DNA from: Diabrotica undecimpunctata
Taxonomy: Eukaryota; Arthropoda; Insecta; Coleoptera; Chrysomelidae
Length of the DNA stretch: 64,000 bases
Direction: 5' to 3'
Assembly (NCBI RefSeq): GCF_040954645.1
Contig: NC_092809.1
Span: 65,162,141 to 65,226,140, forward strand
In this document: in pieces, positions 13,401 through 23,760 of the stretch
Layout of the letters: every line of letters begins with the position of its first letter
Position numbering within the stretch: the stretch's first letter is position 1
Notes under the pieces: generated by a model
Told to the model about the DNA's origin: nothing
What the model saw: only the letters and a program-made list of their open reading frames with translations
The model's database searches: none
Translations under genes and position numbers: made by a program

Positions 13401-16400
13401 CTGTCTATTACTCATATCCGCTTAGCATTTTCTGAATATCTTGCATGTATAATCTTTAAAAATTTTTTTGATAAGTGTGACATTAAGCTGATTAATCTAT
13501 AGTCGTTACAGTGTTTGTGGTTCTTGGTTTTTGGTAGAGGAACAAAGGTCGATAGCAGCCATTCTGTAGGTATCTAACCAGATTTGTATGTGTTGTTAAA
13601 GAGTATAGTTATTGCACTTAAATTGTCTTCGTCTATAAGTTTAATCAGCTTGATATGAAGTTCATCTGGCCCAGGAGCTCTGCCAGATTTTGAGTTGTTT
13701 ATTGCATGTTGGACTTCAAATTTCAATATTATTGAAGCCTCCTCGTTATCAATTTGTGTTGGTTCCGTTCTTGTGTCCAAAAAAAAAGTTCAATATATTT
13801 TGTCCATACTTGTTTACTTTGTCAATACTAGTCCATACAATGTTGAACTTATGCTTAATTTATAAAGTACCAGTAATGAAAAGGGATACCATTGGTGAAA
13901 ATTGCAAAAAAATTTTTTAAAGGGTAAAAATTGTTCAAAACAACATTCAAAAGACAGCACATTAGACTTCACAAAAAACACCTCAATACATTCGACTACG
14001 CAACTTTTAGTGACAAAGTCCAGATGGCCACGTGTTTGTTTTAAATAGTGTTGTAGTGTTTATTTTAGCTGGTGGATACTAGACTAAGTTCAAATTTTGG
14101 AATTTAAAAAAAAACACTAGGACGCCTTAGGGGCGGTGAAAGCACAGGACAAGCTAATTGCTAATTGAGTGCCGGGGACCGCCCGTGCGGCGTTCAGTCA
14201 GAAATAAACGGATCTAATCTAAAAATTCAAACAAATAATCTAAGTAAACATTGTTTTGTTAGAGCACTCAAATTTTACAGTAAGATATAAAAAGAACATT
14301 AAATTAAAACACAAACAAAAAAATTAAATCTTATAATAAATTTACGAAAGAAACTAAAACTAAAGAAAACAAACCAAATTAACTTTTTAGAATGGAATTT
14401 ACGAAAACATGAAGATAAATTATTATTTAAATGGGAATGAAGATAAACACAGTCCAGGTTGATTAGGACAGGTCTTATTGGGTGATCACCTGTTGTATTG
14501 GGTAAAGACCTGTAGTGTCTTTTTATACAGCTCCGTCATATAAACTTTCAAAAAAACTGTTAGAGATTATTTTAGAACACACTAAATTTTCACCTAAATT
14601 TACCATAAAAAATACAATAGAACTAGTTAATAAAATACAACATTTTCAGTTACCTAACAACCCCAGATTAATTTCATTTGACGTAAAAAATCTTTTTCCT
14701 AGTATCCCTCCTACAGAATCTTTTATTCTAGTAAAAAACCTTTTAGACCAAAATAGTACAAATCCAATCATTACATCTGAAATTTTACATCTTCTTGAAG
14801 TTTGCATAAACCAGGACTACTTTAAATTTAATAATGAATTATATACAAATAACAGTACAGGACTTATAATGGGCAATCCTCTAAGCCCATTGCTATCAGA
14901 TATTTTTATGGATCATCTAGAGACAAAGATTTCAAAACATCCCATATTCAAACAGTTTTTATATTGGTGGAAATACGTAGACGACGTACTGGTATGTTTC
15001 ACAGGAACTAACAGGCACCTCGACCAATTTTTATCGTATATTATTTCTTTTCATAGTCATATTGAATTTACAATAGAAACAGAACAAAATCAATCCATAA
15101 ATTTTTTAGATTTAAAAATTACCATACTTAAAAACAAACATGACTTCTCCATATTTCATAAACCTACCCATACTGACACGACTATTCACAATTCATCAAA
15201 TAGCAGTAAACAATGGATACAACGAACAAACAATTAATAAAATGTTAAATCAAAAACTACACAAGAAAGCCCTGAACTTAGTATTTCCACCACCAGAGAA
15301 AAAAACCCAGTACCTTCTGCTCGATTACATATACAGGCAAAATATCAACAAAAATAGCCAAACACATAAAAAAGAAAGGAATAACACCAGCTTTCAGAAC
15401 AAATAACAACCTAGGCAAATATAATAAAAACAACAAGAGCCAACATAAAAAACACTTACACAGTGGTGTGTACAATCTTATATGTGGCGACTGCCCAAAA
15501 ACTTACATTGGTCAAACAGGTAGAAATTTTAATAAACGAATAGCAGAACATAAAAGGGCTTTCAATAATAGAAAAACAGATTCTACATACGCACTTCACC
15601 TTCTAGATCATAATCATTCTTTTAATGACGAATTTAAAATTCTACACATTCAAAATAAAGGCCTTAAGCTATCTTTGTTAGAATCTATGGAAATCAACAA
15701 ATTAAAAAACACAGATATAATAATTCTGTATGACCAGCTTGAGACAAACAGTTCTCCTCTCCTCAACCTATTTCATTAGAGACTATAAAGTGTAAACCCA
15801 TGCCAAAAACAGATCACTTGAGAAAGGCAATTAGCCGAAACAGCTGTAGCCGAAAAGAATTTAAAATAAATTTTGTGGAAGTTTTGAAAACAAAGCCATC
15901 CTAAAACTTAAAGACAATAGAGCCCCACGAATCGATGAAATATGTTTGGAAATATATAAAAAAGAAGGTTATCATTTTTTTTTTGCAGCAATCCATAAAC
16001 TAATAGTACTTATATGGCAGAATTAATTGGTACCAGAAGGATGGTTTAAGGAAATAAGATGTCCGTTGTATAAAAAGTGTGATACATTGGAGTGTAAAAA
16101 CTATAAAGGCATTGCTCTGTTAGCATCTGCGTCTAAAATCTTCGGCAATGTATTGTTTGAAAGATTTAAACATTTTACAAAGGATATTGTTGGTCAATAT
16201 TAATGCGAAGTTACTGCGGGAAAGTAAACTACACATAAAATTCAAGCACATAAGCAGAACATAGATACACACCATCTCTTCGTCAACTTAAAAGCAGCCT
16301 ATGCCAGTGGAAAAAGAACTGCATTATATATTGTAATGATAGACTTTGGGATCCCACCTAAGTTAGTTAAGTTGACCCAACTAACAATGAAAAACGTAAG

Positions 16401-19400
16401 CTCATGCGTTAGAATTGAAGGAGAAAACTCTACGTTCTGTGACATTAATAATGGCCTAAGACAGGGGGACGCTGGCGTGTCTCCTCTTTAATATTGCCTT
16501 GGAAAAGGCAATCAGACAATTACATATTAAAATGAATGGAAATATTTTTAACAGATCGACGCAAATCCTCGCACTTGCTAACGATATATTTATAGTGAGC
16601 AGAAGTATGAGGGACATGGTGCATTGTTTTACAAGGCTTGCAGACAGGGCAAGTAAATTAGGACTTGTGGTAAACGAGGAGAAAACCAAATATATGTTGG
16701 TTTCAAAAACCCCCAAAATATCTAACAGAGAGTTTAAATTAACAACTATACCTTTGAGCAAGTCAAAGAATTCACATATTTTGCGCAACAAACACGACAA
16801 GCGACCAAATGAAAAAACGCATAGCAATAGCAAACAATTCACGGTCTCCAGAAACATTTAAAAAATAAAAATATAAAACGTGCAATAAAGCTTAATATAG
16901 ACAAGATTGGTTTTGATATATGGGGCTGAAACGTAAACCTTATCTCAAAATGATGAAAGACTTCTTGGTATTTTTGAGAGAAAAATTCTTAGAAAGCTTT
17001 TTCGGGCAGTAAATAACAATGGACTATGGCATGAAAGATACAACTTTGAACTATATCATTTCTACACCGATCCAGATATTGTAAAATTCATGCAGAGACT
17101 TAGATAGGCTAGATACATTGCTAGGATGTCAGATCACGAATACACGAAGATATTAACATTTTCAAAACCAGAGGGCATAGGAAGTAGAGGACGACCACGA
17201 AGGAAATGGATTGATGATTTGGAAGAAGACCTAAAGATTCATAGGGTCAGAAGATGGAGGGAAGTTGCCAGGAATCGTCAGGAGTGGCAACTTCTTTGTG
17301 AGCAGGTCAAGACCCACAAAGGATTGTGGAGCCTTTTATGATAATGATGACCTTTCTTTCAAATATGTCTATGTGGTTTAAAGATTTTTGAGTTTACACC
17401 CAAGCTTCAACTCACTATCGGTCGGATTAAGGTTTTGTAGATTTACATCTTAGTCCTTTGATGTACATCTCGTAATTTGTATATTGGGCTTATGAGAAAG
17501 TATGCCGTATTGACTGGGCTGTTTCTTCTGCTAAGCTTTACATCGTCAAAGTTGTTCTTTATGATCGGCACTCTTAATTAGATTAAGCTATCTACTTTTT
17601 CTAATTTGTCAACTATCAGGTCGAATCGTGTTTATACGGTTTAACTTCCATATAGGTATTTTTACCTGTTGTTTTGGTTCAGCTTATGATAAATATATCC
17701 TCTGTATATGCTGTCAGTTGGACTGATTTATTGATAATTGTGTTGTTTCTACCTTCGGATATTTTTCTTACTACGTATTTTAGTGCTAAATTAAACAATG
17801 TTGGTGCCAAAACATCACCTTTTTTAATTAATCTGTTATTTGAAACGAGTCTATCATCTTATCTGGTATCTGTTCCTGAGCCAATGTGTCCGACATTGTC
17901 ATTCAGATGAGCCTAACTAATTTAGAGGGTATTTCAAATTCATTTAATATTTTTATAAGTACGCCCTGTTTATTGAGTTTTATTGAGTACATACATATTT
18001 AATGTCGACAAAAATAATATAAACATGTATGTCATATGCCCGGGCTTTGTTTAACACCTGCTTAACCGTTATCCTTTCTGATATTCTCTAAGGATCATAT
18101 CATAACACAGCAAGGAGATTCCCCTATAGTTTTAACAGAGTAGCTTATTGCCCTTTTACATATGATACTCTTATTCCACTCTTTTGTTATTTTATCTTTT
18201 CTCCATATTTTGTGTATGACCTCATTATATCCTTTTTGTTTCTTTCCTATCTTCCAACTTTTACACGTATCTATCGTCAACCGCTTTGTTTGCGTTCACG
18301 TTTGCCCAGTATGTCAAGGAGTTGAATTGCCTTAATTAACATTCTCGTCCCTAAATAATCGTTTCTCAAGACTTCCTACAGTCTTGTTGATGATTATATT
18401 CACAGCTTTCATTCCTAGGTCCCTATGGAGGTCACTGTTTGTCACATATGAACAAGCATCTGCAACATTTTTAAGTTTTGGAATGATATTGCTATGTTTT
18501 TTATTTTAACCTATTTCCAAAATAAGCTACCATTGGTCCACAGGTCTTAATATTTGTTTGTAAAATAATTTTATAATAAAAGAAGATGGTTCTTCAAGAT
18601 GGGAATATCTAGTGAACAGACGGAATTATTGAATTACCCTTTAATGAAAATTATGTTAAAATGTTACGGTAAATTTTACCTAAACTGAATGTTATATTTT
18701 TCAAAGTGCAAATTAATTAAATTAATATATATCTAAAGATAATCAATATAATTTTAGGTCAGAATAAGTCAGGTGTATACACAATCAAACCTAGAACAAG
18801 TAACAAGCCGTTTGCTGTTTTATGCGATATGGAAACTAAAGGGGGTGGCTGGACTCATATTCAGAAGAGGTTTGATGGATCTCAAGATTTTTATCTTCCT
18901 TGGAGAGACTATAAATTCGGTTTTGGCGATCTAATGGGTGAATTTTGGATTGGATTGGAAAATATTCACTATATGACAGGTAATATAATGTTAGCAAGTA
19001 ATTGCACTGTAACTGTTAAAGTGTAAGGTTGCCAAAAGCAGGTTCTTTTCTATGCTAAATAAGTGTGGAGTAAACTGAGTAGCTTCACACTGAATACAGT
19101 CTTAGATTTATGCGTGCTTAATTTCGGATAAAAGAAGAGATTTAAAGGAATAACACCTTTATTAAAACCAGTATTCAACAGGCACGACTAATCATCATAG
19201 TCATTAACATCTTGGCAGATATATTGCGGTTCATCATTAAGCATCAGCAGCTCGGATAGTCTGAATAATGATAATATGTATTTCTCCAATAGTCGCAGTG
19301 TAGCTACATGTACTCTCTCAGTATACTGCTCATTAAAAAGCTTTTTTGTAATATATGACCATCGCTGTGAAGATCTGTCGTGTTAGCGTTGACTCTGAGG

Positions 19401-22400
19401 CCTTCCTTGGACTACCAACCGCTCTATTCTATGATCACTTTGATGCATAATATTAAAGAACTTCCAAAATTCTAAATTAAACAGTACTAGAGAGACGCTG
19501 ATTGGGTTTAATTTTATCTAGAACCGAGAAGTTCGCACGGCAAGCCGTCCAAGGAATTCAAAGTAGTCGTCTTATGTCCACATTTCAAAAGCGTCTATGC
19601 GTCGTCTATCTGATTCTTTGACTATCCATGTCTAGCATGCATTGTACAATATGGAAAAAAATCTCTTCTTGTTTGTCATAGTAATGTGACGATCACGCCA
19701 GACCCCGTTTAGTTTACTCATTGCTGCTCGTGCTAGTTGTATGCGTCTTAGAATTTTGGGTTCACAACTGCCTATGTAAAGCTAAAATATATATTATAGA
19801 GCAGGCCAGCCATAGTTCAGGTTTCAGGAAACGGTTGTTGGCCATCAGTAATCATAACCTCGAATTGTTTACTACAAGTTAGTAATGTTTTTCTGGAGTA
19901 GAGTCTAGAAGTGTAATGTTAAATTATTTTTTTTAAAGCTAATCCCACTGCGGAAAAAAGTATGTCAGGTTCAGATTCAAAACTAGTGTAATCTCTGTCT
20001 CTTGACATTTTCCCATGACTGAAGATCATCATTTCTTCCAATATTCCTAACAGGTTTTCTAAGTTTCCAGCTGAAATTTTAAATTGGTCGGACCATTTAG
20101 TTGTTGGTCGTCTTCTTTATCTTCTCCCCGAAACGTTTCCAAAAACCATTATTCTCTCCAAACTATCGTCACCTCTACATACCACGTGACCGAAAAATTG
20201 CAGAATATATTACAGACATATTGTGGACAGCCGTTTTTTAATCTCGAGTTGGTTTACAATGAAAACGTTTATCCTATGAGTACAGCCTACTATGAGTTTC
20301 CTACCAGCCATTGTTACTTTACCGGCCCATCCATCTAAAGCCATCCCCATGACATGTTCAACATAAATGTTAAATAAGGCAGGTGACAACGCGCATCATT
20401 GTATAACACATATCCCGGTATTGAATTGGTTTGAAAACTTCTGATCTAGTTGAACTTTTGCTATATTGGGCTGGTACAGATTTTTAATAAGTGTCACCAG
20501 GTGCATTGGTGTGCTTTTTTCAATTAAAATGGACCACAGCTTATACAATCAAACGCCTTTTGGTAGTCAACGAAGCATCTAATGATAGATACTTGAAATT
20601 CTTTAGACTTTTCAATGAGTTGTCTCAGGTTCAAAATTTGTTCCCGTGTACCTTTACCGTTTACAAACATGGCTTATTTCTGACGTATTTGGTAATGTAG
20701 ATAGGATTTTAATCTGTTTTTGATGGTACGCAACAAGATTTTACTAGCGTGTGTGACTAGTAACAGTGTGCGGAAGTTTTCACGTCTCGTAGTAGTTCTT
20801 TTTTTGTGTAGCAGGATATAAATTGAGGTACACCAATCATATGGTCATTTTCTTGAATTTCAAACAGCGACACAGATAGAATGGAAGATAAGTAATCCTT
20901 TTTTACCTAGTAACTGTAGTATTGCACCTGGTATTAAATCAATGCCTGGAAATGTATTTCTTTTTAGTGATTTAATTGCATCTTTGACTTCTGAAAATAA
21001 GACAGTAGGTTCTCTAGGGTAGTCAGAGGGTGATTTTCTGCTGATACCTCGTTATTTTTATATAGCTCGCCATAGTAGTTGTACAAAAAGGGTGTATATA
21101 TGTGAAATTATGAATATAATTTCAGTTAATGAGGACTGTATTACATAGGGCTGGTTCAAATAAATTAGGATATGTGGTAAAGGGTTATACAGACAATAGC
21201 AAATTAAGTTTATACAAAGTCTTACCAATATTTTTGCTCCACACACTCGCGGTATGGACAGGCTACACTCGCGGTTGTTTTTCATACGCGGAATCTGTCC
21301 GGGTACCGGTTTCTGAATACGTGTTTTGCAGTACTAACACTGAGATCACGAGATAGAGCACATTTTGTGTCTGTACACGATTTAAATAGTATTTGCGGTA
21401 TTTTTCGCGTCACCAAAAGCAGGAGAAAGATAATTAGTAAGCGACAGTCAACAGTAGAGATAACACCCCTGTCACTTAACGACATTCAACATTGGAGAGA
21501 GAGCGTCCGTTCTCATCGATAGACAACAGGCAAGAGAGTCTTTCTTGTTTGCTATTTTAAAACTGTCTGTATTTTTAATGGAGTGGGGTTGAAATGTGAG
21601 TAGGAAGGGTTATCAAGGGTTCGACTAAGGTAATGATTGTAAAATTGTGGTAGAAGGATAGTTAAGAATACAGCGAAAAAATGACCCGATTTTTCGCATG
21701 TGAAAAAATTGAACAGTAGTTTCGCCATGCTTCCAATATTTTGTCAATATTTTCGCTACTGTAATACGTCCCTATTAATAGAGAGTAGAGAGTGAAGGCC
21801 TGACATTAGGTACATCTGGTTCGTATCGCCGTATAAAGATTTACAATATGCCCTCCAAATATCTGTGTCCTTGTCCAAATTAGTCTATATATTGCCTTTA
21901 TTATTTCTGCTTAAATTTACGTGTGAGTAGTATTACTTTGTCGAAGATTTCTTGGTGTTATTTATGTCGGCATGTTATTAAATCTCACTGCAGATTTTCT
22001 CTATATGCTTATTTTTCTTTCGTCTACAAGCAGCCTGGATTGCTCTAGATAGCTGTCGGTACTTAAAATTCCTAAGAGAATTTTTAATAATAATATTTAA
22101 ATATTAAAATATATTTTAATGTGTTTGATAAATAATATATTCTATTTTACTAAATGTTTGCTTTGCGTATTAAAAATGATTATATTATTATTGTGTGAAT
22201 AATTAATTATTGGTATTTAGCACTAATTTTTATTGCTTTAAAAATTTTAACTCTTAAATATATAACCACCTTGTTAAACAAGGTAAAATCTTAAGTTTCA
22301 TGTATTTTATTAACATATTTATTGATGTCTTATCATTGCTACTCGAGTTATAACTTTTTATTACATTTTAGCATTTGAAATAGGCGAACTTCTGGTGGAA

Positions 22401-22826
22401 GTAACTGACACAGATAAAAAGAACAGATACGCCCAATACTCATCATTCTCAATAGGCAACGAAAAAGATGGCTACATACTGAATAACCTTAAAGGGTTTT
22501 CAGGTGATGCGGGGGATTCTCTATCAATTCACTTGAATCAAAAATTTACGACTCTGGATGTGGATCAGGATACAAATTCCGGAAATTGTGCACAAATGTT
22601 CGGTAAGAAATATTTTTTTTTATAATTTTTGCTAAAGCTTTAAGTTCTTTATATTTTAGAGGGTGCTTGGTGGTACCACAGTTGTCATGATAGCAATTTA
22701 AATGGGAAATTCATGACTATAGTGCTTCCTAAAACATATGATTATCATGGACTACGCTGGCGCACTGTGAAAGAAAAGGATAATTTGGCAGGGTCAAGAA
22801 TGATGATACGACCAATTGGAGGATAA
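3085..22826 (+). CDS. FReD gene copy 1, exons 2-6 (5' partial)
   Basis: Spliced model: 3085-3214, 9191-9412, 18758-18979, 22372-22602, 22660-22826, all with GT-AG introns. After exon 1 every junction except the first is phase 1. The visible part encodes 323 residues and ends at TAA 22824-22826. The last three exons carry a fibrinogen C-terminal domain: SCREILESG opening, [12 protein letters not shown], the FWIG motif, a Ca-site-like DVDQD stretch, GAWWY and a closing RMMIRP. FReD proteins are secreted lectin-like or clotting proteins; insect members often act in pattern recognition, but a role here is inferred only. Exon 1 with the signal peptide should lie left of the window, by comparison with copy 2. 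No stop or frameshift is seen in the exons, so the copy looks functional. Introns 2-4 are full of transposon debris. Confidence 0.88.
3912..5818 (+). mobile_element. RTE-type LINE with inverted 5' half (twin priming)
   Basis: The right part (about 5385-5818, plus) encodes the C-terminal end of an RTE reverse transcriptase ([14 protein letters not shown] to YVQQWTH) and ends in a GAT-rich tail. The left part (about 5384-3912) is the same element read on the minus strand: RT with [18 protein letters not shown], then [13 protein letters not shown], ending again at [13 protein letters not shown]. The two halves meet head to head with about 35 bp in common. That is the known product of twin-primed LINE integration. 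The frames are broken by stops. Homologous pieces lie at the same place in copies 2 and 3, so the insertion predates the gene duplications. Confidence 0.75.
5830..7200 (-). pseudogene. I/jockey-type LINE 3' half, minus strand
   Basis: The minus-strand translation gives a LINE ORF2 with [36 protein letters not shown] (6946-7173), then degenerate RNase H-like sequence. The terminal Cys block CTKCNTQL and SDNLK are read through stops near 6000-6070. The 3' UTR lies at about 5830-5900. The same fragment occurs in copy 3 (57530-62690), where two piggyBac-family elements interrupt it. Confidence 0.65.
7393..7552. repeat. TA-rich microsatellite
   Basis: About 160 bp of TATA/AATATT simple sequence with short palindromes. 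Confidence 0.8.
7903..8562. mobile_element. Inverted-repeat MITE-like element
   Basis: The termini 7903-7929 and 8536-8562 are reverse complements with 26 of 27 matches and begin GAAGTTATACTTCTATAC. A third, direct copy of the left end starts at 7243 with similar downstream sequence (AGAGAGAGAC and TTTCTCTCTC blocks at 7331 and 8003), so two related copies overlap or are nested. No coding capacity is seen and the family is not recognised. Confidence 0.55.
9191..9412 (+). CDS. Copy 1 exon 3
   Basis: 222 nt, phase 1 in and out. The acceptor is ATGCTTGTAG and the donor AGCG|GTAAGA. It encodes the end of the N-terminal region and the first FReD residues (SCREILES). The ATG at 9181 is in the intron and is not a start. 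Compared with copy 2 it has K/R, T/A, S/N, V/I, P/L and W/S changes, more than the FReD exons show. Confidence 0.87.
9452..12167 (+). mobile_element. Penelope-like element 1 (5'-truncated), copy 1 only
   Basis: Flanked by AACTAAATATA at 9441-9451 and 12168-12178; copy 2 has that site once (35451-35461). The broken plus-strand coding starts inside the reverse transcriptase with GLAMGSPLL (9502), reaches RYVDDC near 10027 and continues through the thumb-like region (10278-10634). It then passes into a GIY-YIG-type endonuclease beginning [12 protein letters not shown] (10651). An unrelated stretch, about 9560-9990, interrupts the RT. A hammerhead fold sits near the 3' end (12044-12083). A minus-strand ORF at 11237-11482 is not recognised. 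Confidence 0.72.
12044..12083 (+). ncRNA. Hammerhead ribozyme A (type I, Penelope-linked)
   Basis: Core CTGATGA at 12049-12055, one unpaired C, stem II GCT/AGC (12057-59 with 12066-68), GAAA at 12069-12072. Stem III is the short palindrome AGTACT (12072-12077), position 17 is U (12078). Stem I is TGCCC (12044-48) with GGGCA (12079-83), 5 bp. Open-ended stem I plus a tiny palindromic stem III is the architecture known from Penelope-like elements. Confidence 0.65.
12258..12298 (-). ncRNA. Hammerhead ribozyme B (type I)
   Basis: Minus-strand core CTGAGGA (plus 12087 read as 12287-12293), one extra U, stem II GACT/AGCC with one mismatch. GAAA is at 12269-12272, stem III is ATCGCT (one mismatch), cleavage-site position 17 is C. 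Stem I has 5 bp (AGCTA with TAGCT). The homologous site in copy 2 (35511-35553) has C3 changed to A and should be inactive. Confidence 0.55.
12340..12560 (-). pseudogene. LINE ORF2 C-terminal fragment
   Basis: Aligns with the better preserved copy at 35600-36010 ([22 protein letters not shown]). The end of the ORF is near 12380 and the 3' side abuts the hammerhead B segment. Confidence 0.5.
12570..13790 (-). pseudogene. LINE reverse transcriptase fragment, minus strand
   Basis: The minus strand encodes [18 protein letters not shown] (13574-13780) and, further on, [18 protein letters not shown]. It continues as [17 protein letters not shown] and [18 protein letters not shown] (12782-13040). 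A SINE splits it at 13029-13254; removing the SINE and one target copy restores the frame exactly. This is an endonuclease/RT-type insect LINE also seen at 24950-26900 and 32100-33500. Confidence 0.7.
13029..13254 (-). mobile_element. tRNA-derived SINE
   Basis: Minus strand. The tRNA-like head has box A (13233-13244, TAGCTCTGTGGC) and box B (13190-13200, GGTTCAAATCC), followed by a body of about 150 bp ending near CGAACTTTACTT. It is flanked by a 12-bp duplication, GCATCCATGTTA at 13017-13028 and GCATCCGTGTTA at 13255-13266. It lies inside a LINE RT. Confidence 0.75.
13791..14510. other. Intron 3 of copy 1, mostly unassigned
   Basis: 14290-14470 aligns with 36040-36165 of copy 2 intron 3. 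A locally GC-rich patch near 14120-14205 (GCCGGGGACCGCCCGTGCGG) stands out from the AT-rich surroundings, but no gene or RNA is recognised. Confidence 0.35.
14471..15892 (+). mobile_element. Penelope-like element 2 (RT plus GIY-YIG)
   Basis: 14515-15237 encodes 240 residues of Penelope-type [16 protein letters not shown] (motif A), [20 protein letters not shown] (motif B) and [12 protein letters not shown] (catalytic YVDD). After a frameshift near 15140 the finger/thumb region continues. 15468-15779 encodes the GIY-YIG endonuclease ([20 protein letters not shown], then [10 protein letters not shown]). It is one of the best preserved transposon reading frames in the window, with few lesions. 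Copy 2 lacks it and has about 2 kb of other sequence here (36166-38190), so its insertion was accompanied by loss or replacement. A hammerhead-like fold follows at 15812-15852. Confidence 0.8.
15812..15852 (+). ncRNA. Hammerhead-like fold D, U3-A8 core variant
   Basis: Core TTGAGAA at 15818-15824 in place of CTGANGA, one extra A, stem II GGC/GCC (15826-28 with 15834-36). GAAA is at 15837-15840, and the stem III palindrome is ACAGCTGT (15840-15847). Stem I has only one pair left (G15849 with C15817), so this copy is probably not self-cleaving. Confidence 0.4.
15893..17352 (+). pseudogene. RTE-type LINE 3' half (copy 1)
   Basis: Broken plus-strand [22 protein letters not shown], then [44 protein letters not shown] and the C-terminal [20 protein letters not shown] (17126-17341). 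It ends in a TGATAATGATG tail. It aligns with 38190-39672 in copy 2, where the 5' end including endonuclease is also present. Confidence 0.72.
17353..18330 (-). pseudogene. LINE fragment, minus strand (copy 1)
   Basis: Minus-strand translation gives [20 protein letters not shown] and [22 protein letters not shown] motifs of another RTE-like LINE. It aligns with 39673-40660 in copy 2. Confidence 0.6.
18758..18979 (+). CDS. Copy 1 exon 4 (FReD core part 1)
   Basis: 222 nt, phase 1 in and out. The acceptor is ATTTTAG and the donor GACAG|GTAATA. It encodes [31 protein letters not shown] and [11 protein letters not shown], the conserved first half of a fibrinogen C-terminal domain. Confidence 0.92.
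19180..21060 (-). pseudogene. LINE C-terminal fragments, minus strand (copy 1)
   Basis: Two or more minus-strand LINE ends. One has [18 protein letters not shown] and [10 protein letters not shown] at 19190-19480. Another has RLSTICL and [20 protein letters not shown] near 20084-20240. RT upstream reaches about 21060. It aligns in part with 41480-43740. Confidence 0.6.
21080..21715. mobile_element. Solo LTR, copy 1 only
   Basis: 636 bp beginning TGTACAAAAAGG and ending TTGAACA, flanked by the 5-bp duplication GTAGT (21075-21079 and 21716-21720). Copy 2 has the site once (43738-43742). TG...CA ends with a 5-bp duplication fit an LTR left by recombination. No internal region remains. Confidence 0.65.
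22372..22602 (+). CDS. Copy 1 exon 5 (FReD core part 2)
   Basis: 231 nt, phase 1 in and out. The acceptor is ACATTTTAG and the donor TTCG|GTAAGA. It encodes the central FReD with [26 protein letters not shown] and [14 protein letters not shown]. Against copy 2 I count 12 codons with synonymous differences and 4 with replacements (G/S, R/S, N/H, M/T). Confidence 0.92.
22660..22826 (+). CDS. Copy 1 exon 6 (FReD end, stop)
   Basis: 167 nt including TAA at 22824. It encodes [17 protein letters not shown] through [10 protein letters not shown] 57-bp intron separates it from exon 5. AATAAA at 22848-22853 is the likely polyadenylation signal. Confidence 0.9.
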
Positions 22827-22847
22827 AATAAGTTTTTTTGAATACGC

Positions 22848-22853
22848 AATAAA
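22848..22853 (+). terminator. Polyadenylation signal, FReD copy 1
   Basis: AATAAA 22 bases after the stop codon; the equivalent site in copy 2 is at 45255-45260. Confidence 0.6.
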
Positions 22854-23039
22854 TTACAATTTTTCTTAATATAGTATTATATATTTAAAACTAAACAATA
22901 TTAGATATGCTGTTACAAAATAATTTTCAATAAGAATTTAACTAGACAAAATTAAAATTGTTTTATTTTTAAATAATATTTCCAGAAAAACATTATAAAA
23001 TTCGAGATAGACTACGGCCTTTTTGGCACTCCTTTCATA

Positions 23040-23240
23040 CGCCAGGTGCTATGCCGAAATATTTTGTAGCTGATTCTCTACTAGCAACTTCATCAGCTCT
23101 TTTATTACGGTGTATTCCTCGATTTCCTGGAATCCATACCAGTGTGACACTGTTATGTTTCGCCAGTCTGTTGAGTTCTTCTTAATATTCCCACTAATTT
23201 TTTTTAAGTGCCATATTGCGAGACTCCAGTAAGATATTAA
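23040..23240 (-). pseudogene. RNase H-like LINE remnant downstream of copy 1
   Basis: Minus strand reads DWRNITVSHWYGFQEIEEYT and KELMKLLVEN, reminiscent of a degraded LINE RNase H. The same remnant is at 45420-45640 after copy 2. Confidence 0.35.
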
Positions 23241-23259
23241 CAAGGTCTTTATTGAAGTC

Positions 23260-23760
23260 TTGCAGGCATTCTTCTTCTTCTTCTTCAGCCTTAAGTAATC
23301 CAATTTCGGCATTAGGCCTACCCCCAAATCAATCCCGTATTTTCTATTTTGCACCACTTGCTTCCAGTTATGTCCTCCGATTTTTTTAATGTCACGAGCC
23401 CATCTCATCCTTAGTCTTCCACTGCTTCTCTTTCCTAACCATGGTCTCTATTGTTGTATTTCGTGTTTCTATCTTTTATCCTTTAGTTGGGCATTGTATC
23501 CTGCGAAGCTCCATTTTAATTTGGATGCATGTTCTCCTGCGTCGTTTACTTTGGTTTTGCTTTTAATCCATTTGTTTGTTTTTTTGTCTATAAGTCTCAC
23601 CCTGAGCATTGATCTTTCCAACCGTCTTTGTGCCCTTACTATTTTATTCATATTAGACTTAGTGAGTGTCCACGTCTGAGAATCATACGTGAATATAAGG
23701 ATGATACACTGATCGTAAATTCTGGTTTAAAATATTGTTCTATGCGGTTTTAAACAGTAT
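23260..23760 (-). pseudogene. LINE C-terminal fragment (copy 1 flank only)
   Basis: Minus strand: QRRLERSMLRVRLIDKKTNK, HASKLKWSFAGYNAQLKD, RMRWARDIKKIGGHNWKQVV, then a CTT/GAA-rich tail. It sits inside a piggyBac remnant that is uninterrupted at this point after copy 2. Confidence 0.65.

Noticed and set aside
14120..14205. GC-rich patch as an RNA gene
   Set aside because: No fold or conserved motif could be assigned by eye.
14515..15237. 240-residue ORF as a host gene
   Set aside because: It carries Penelope RT motifs and is followed by a GIY-YIG endonuclease and a hammerhead-like fold; it is a retroelement.
16456..16857. 133-residue minus-strand ORF (and 38750-39064) as a membrane protein
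   Set aside because: It is the antisense shadow of the RTE reverse transcriptase on the plus strand.
18829..19026. Independent short gene starting METKGGGW
   Set aside because: It is FReD exon 4; the real exon starts at 18758 and ends at a donor at 18979.
23389..23679. Plus-strand hydrophobic ORF
   Set aside because: It is the shadow of the minus-strand LINE C-terminal fragment.
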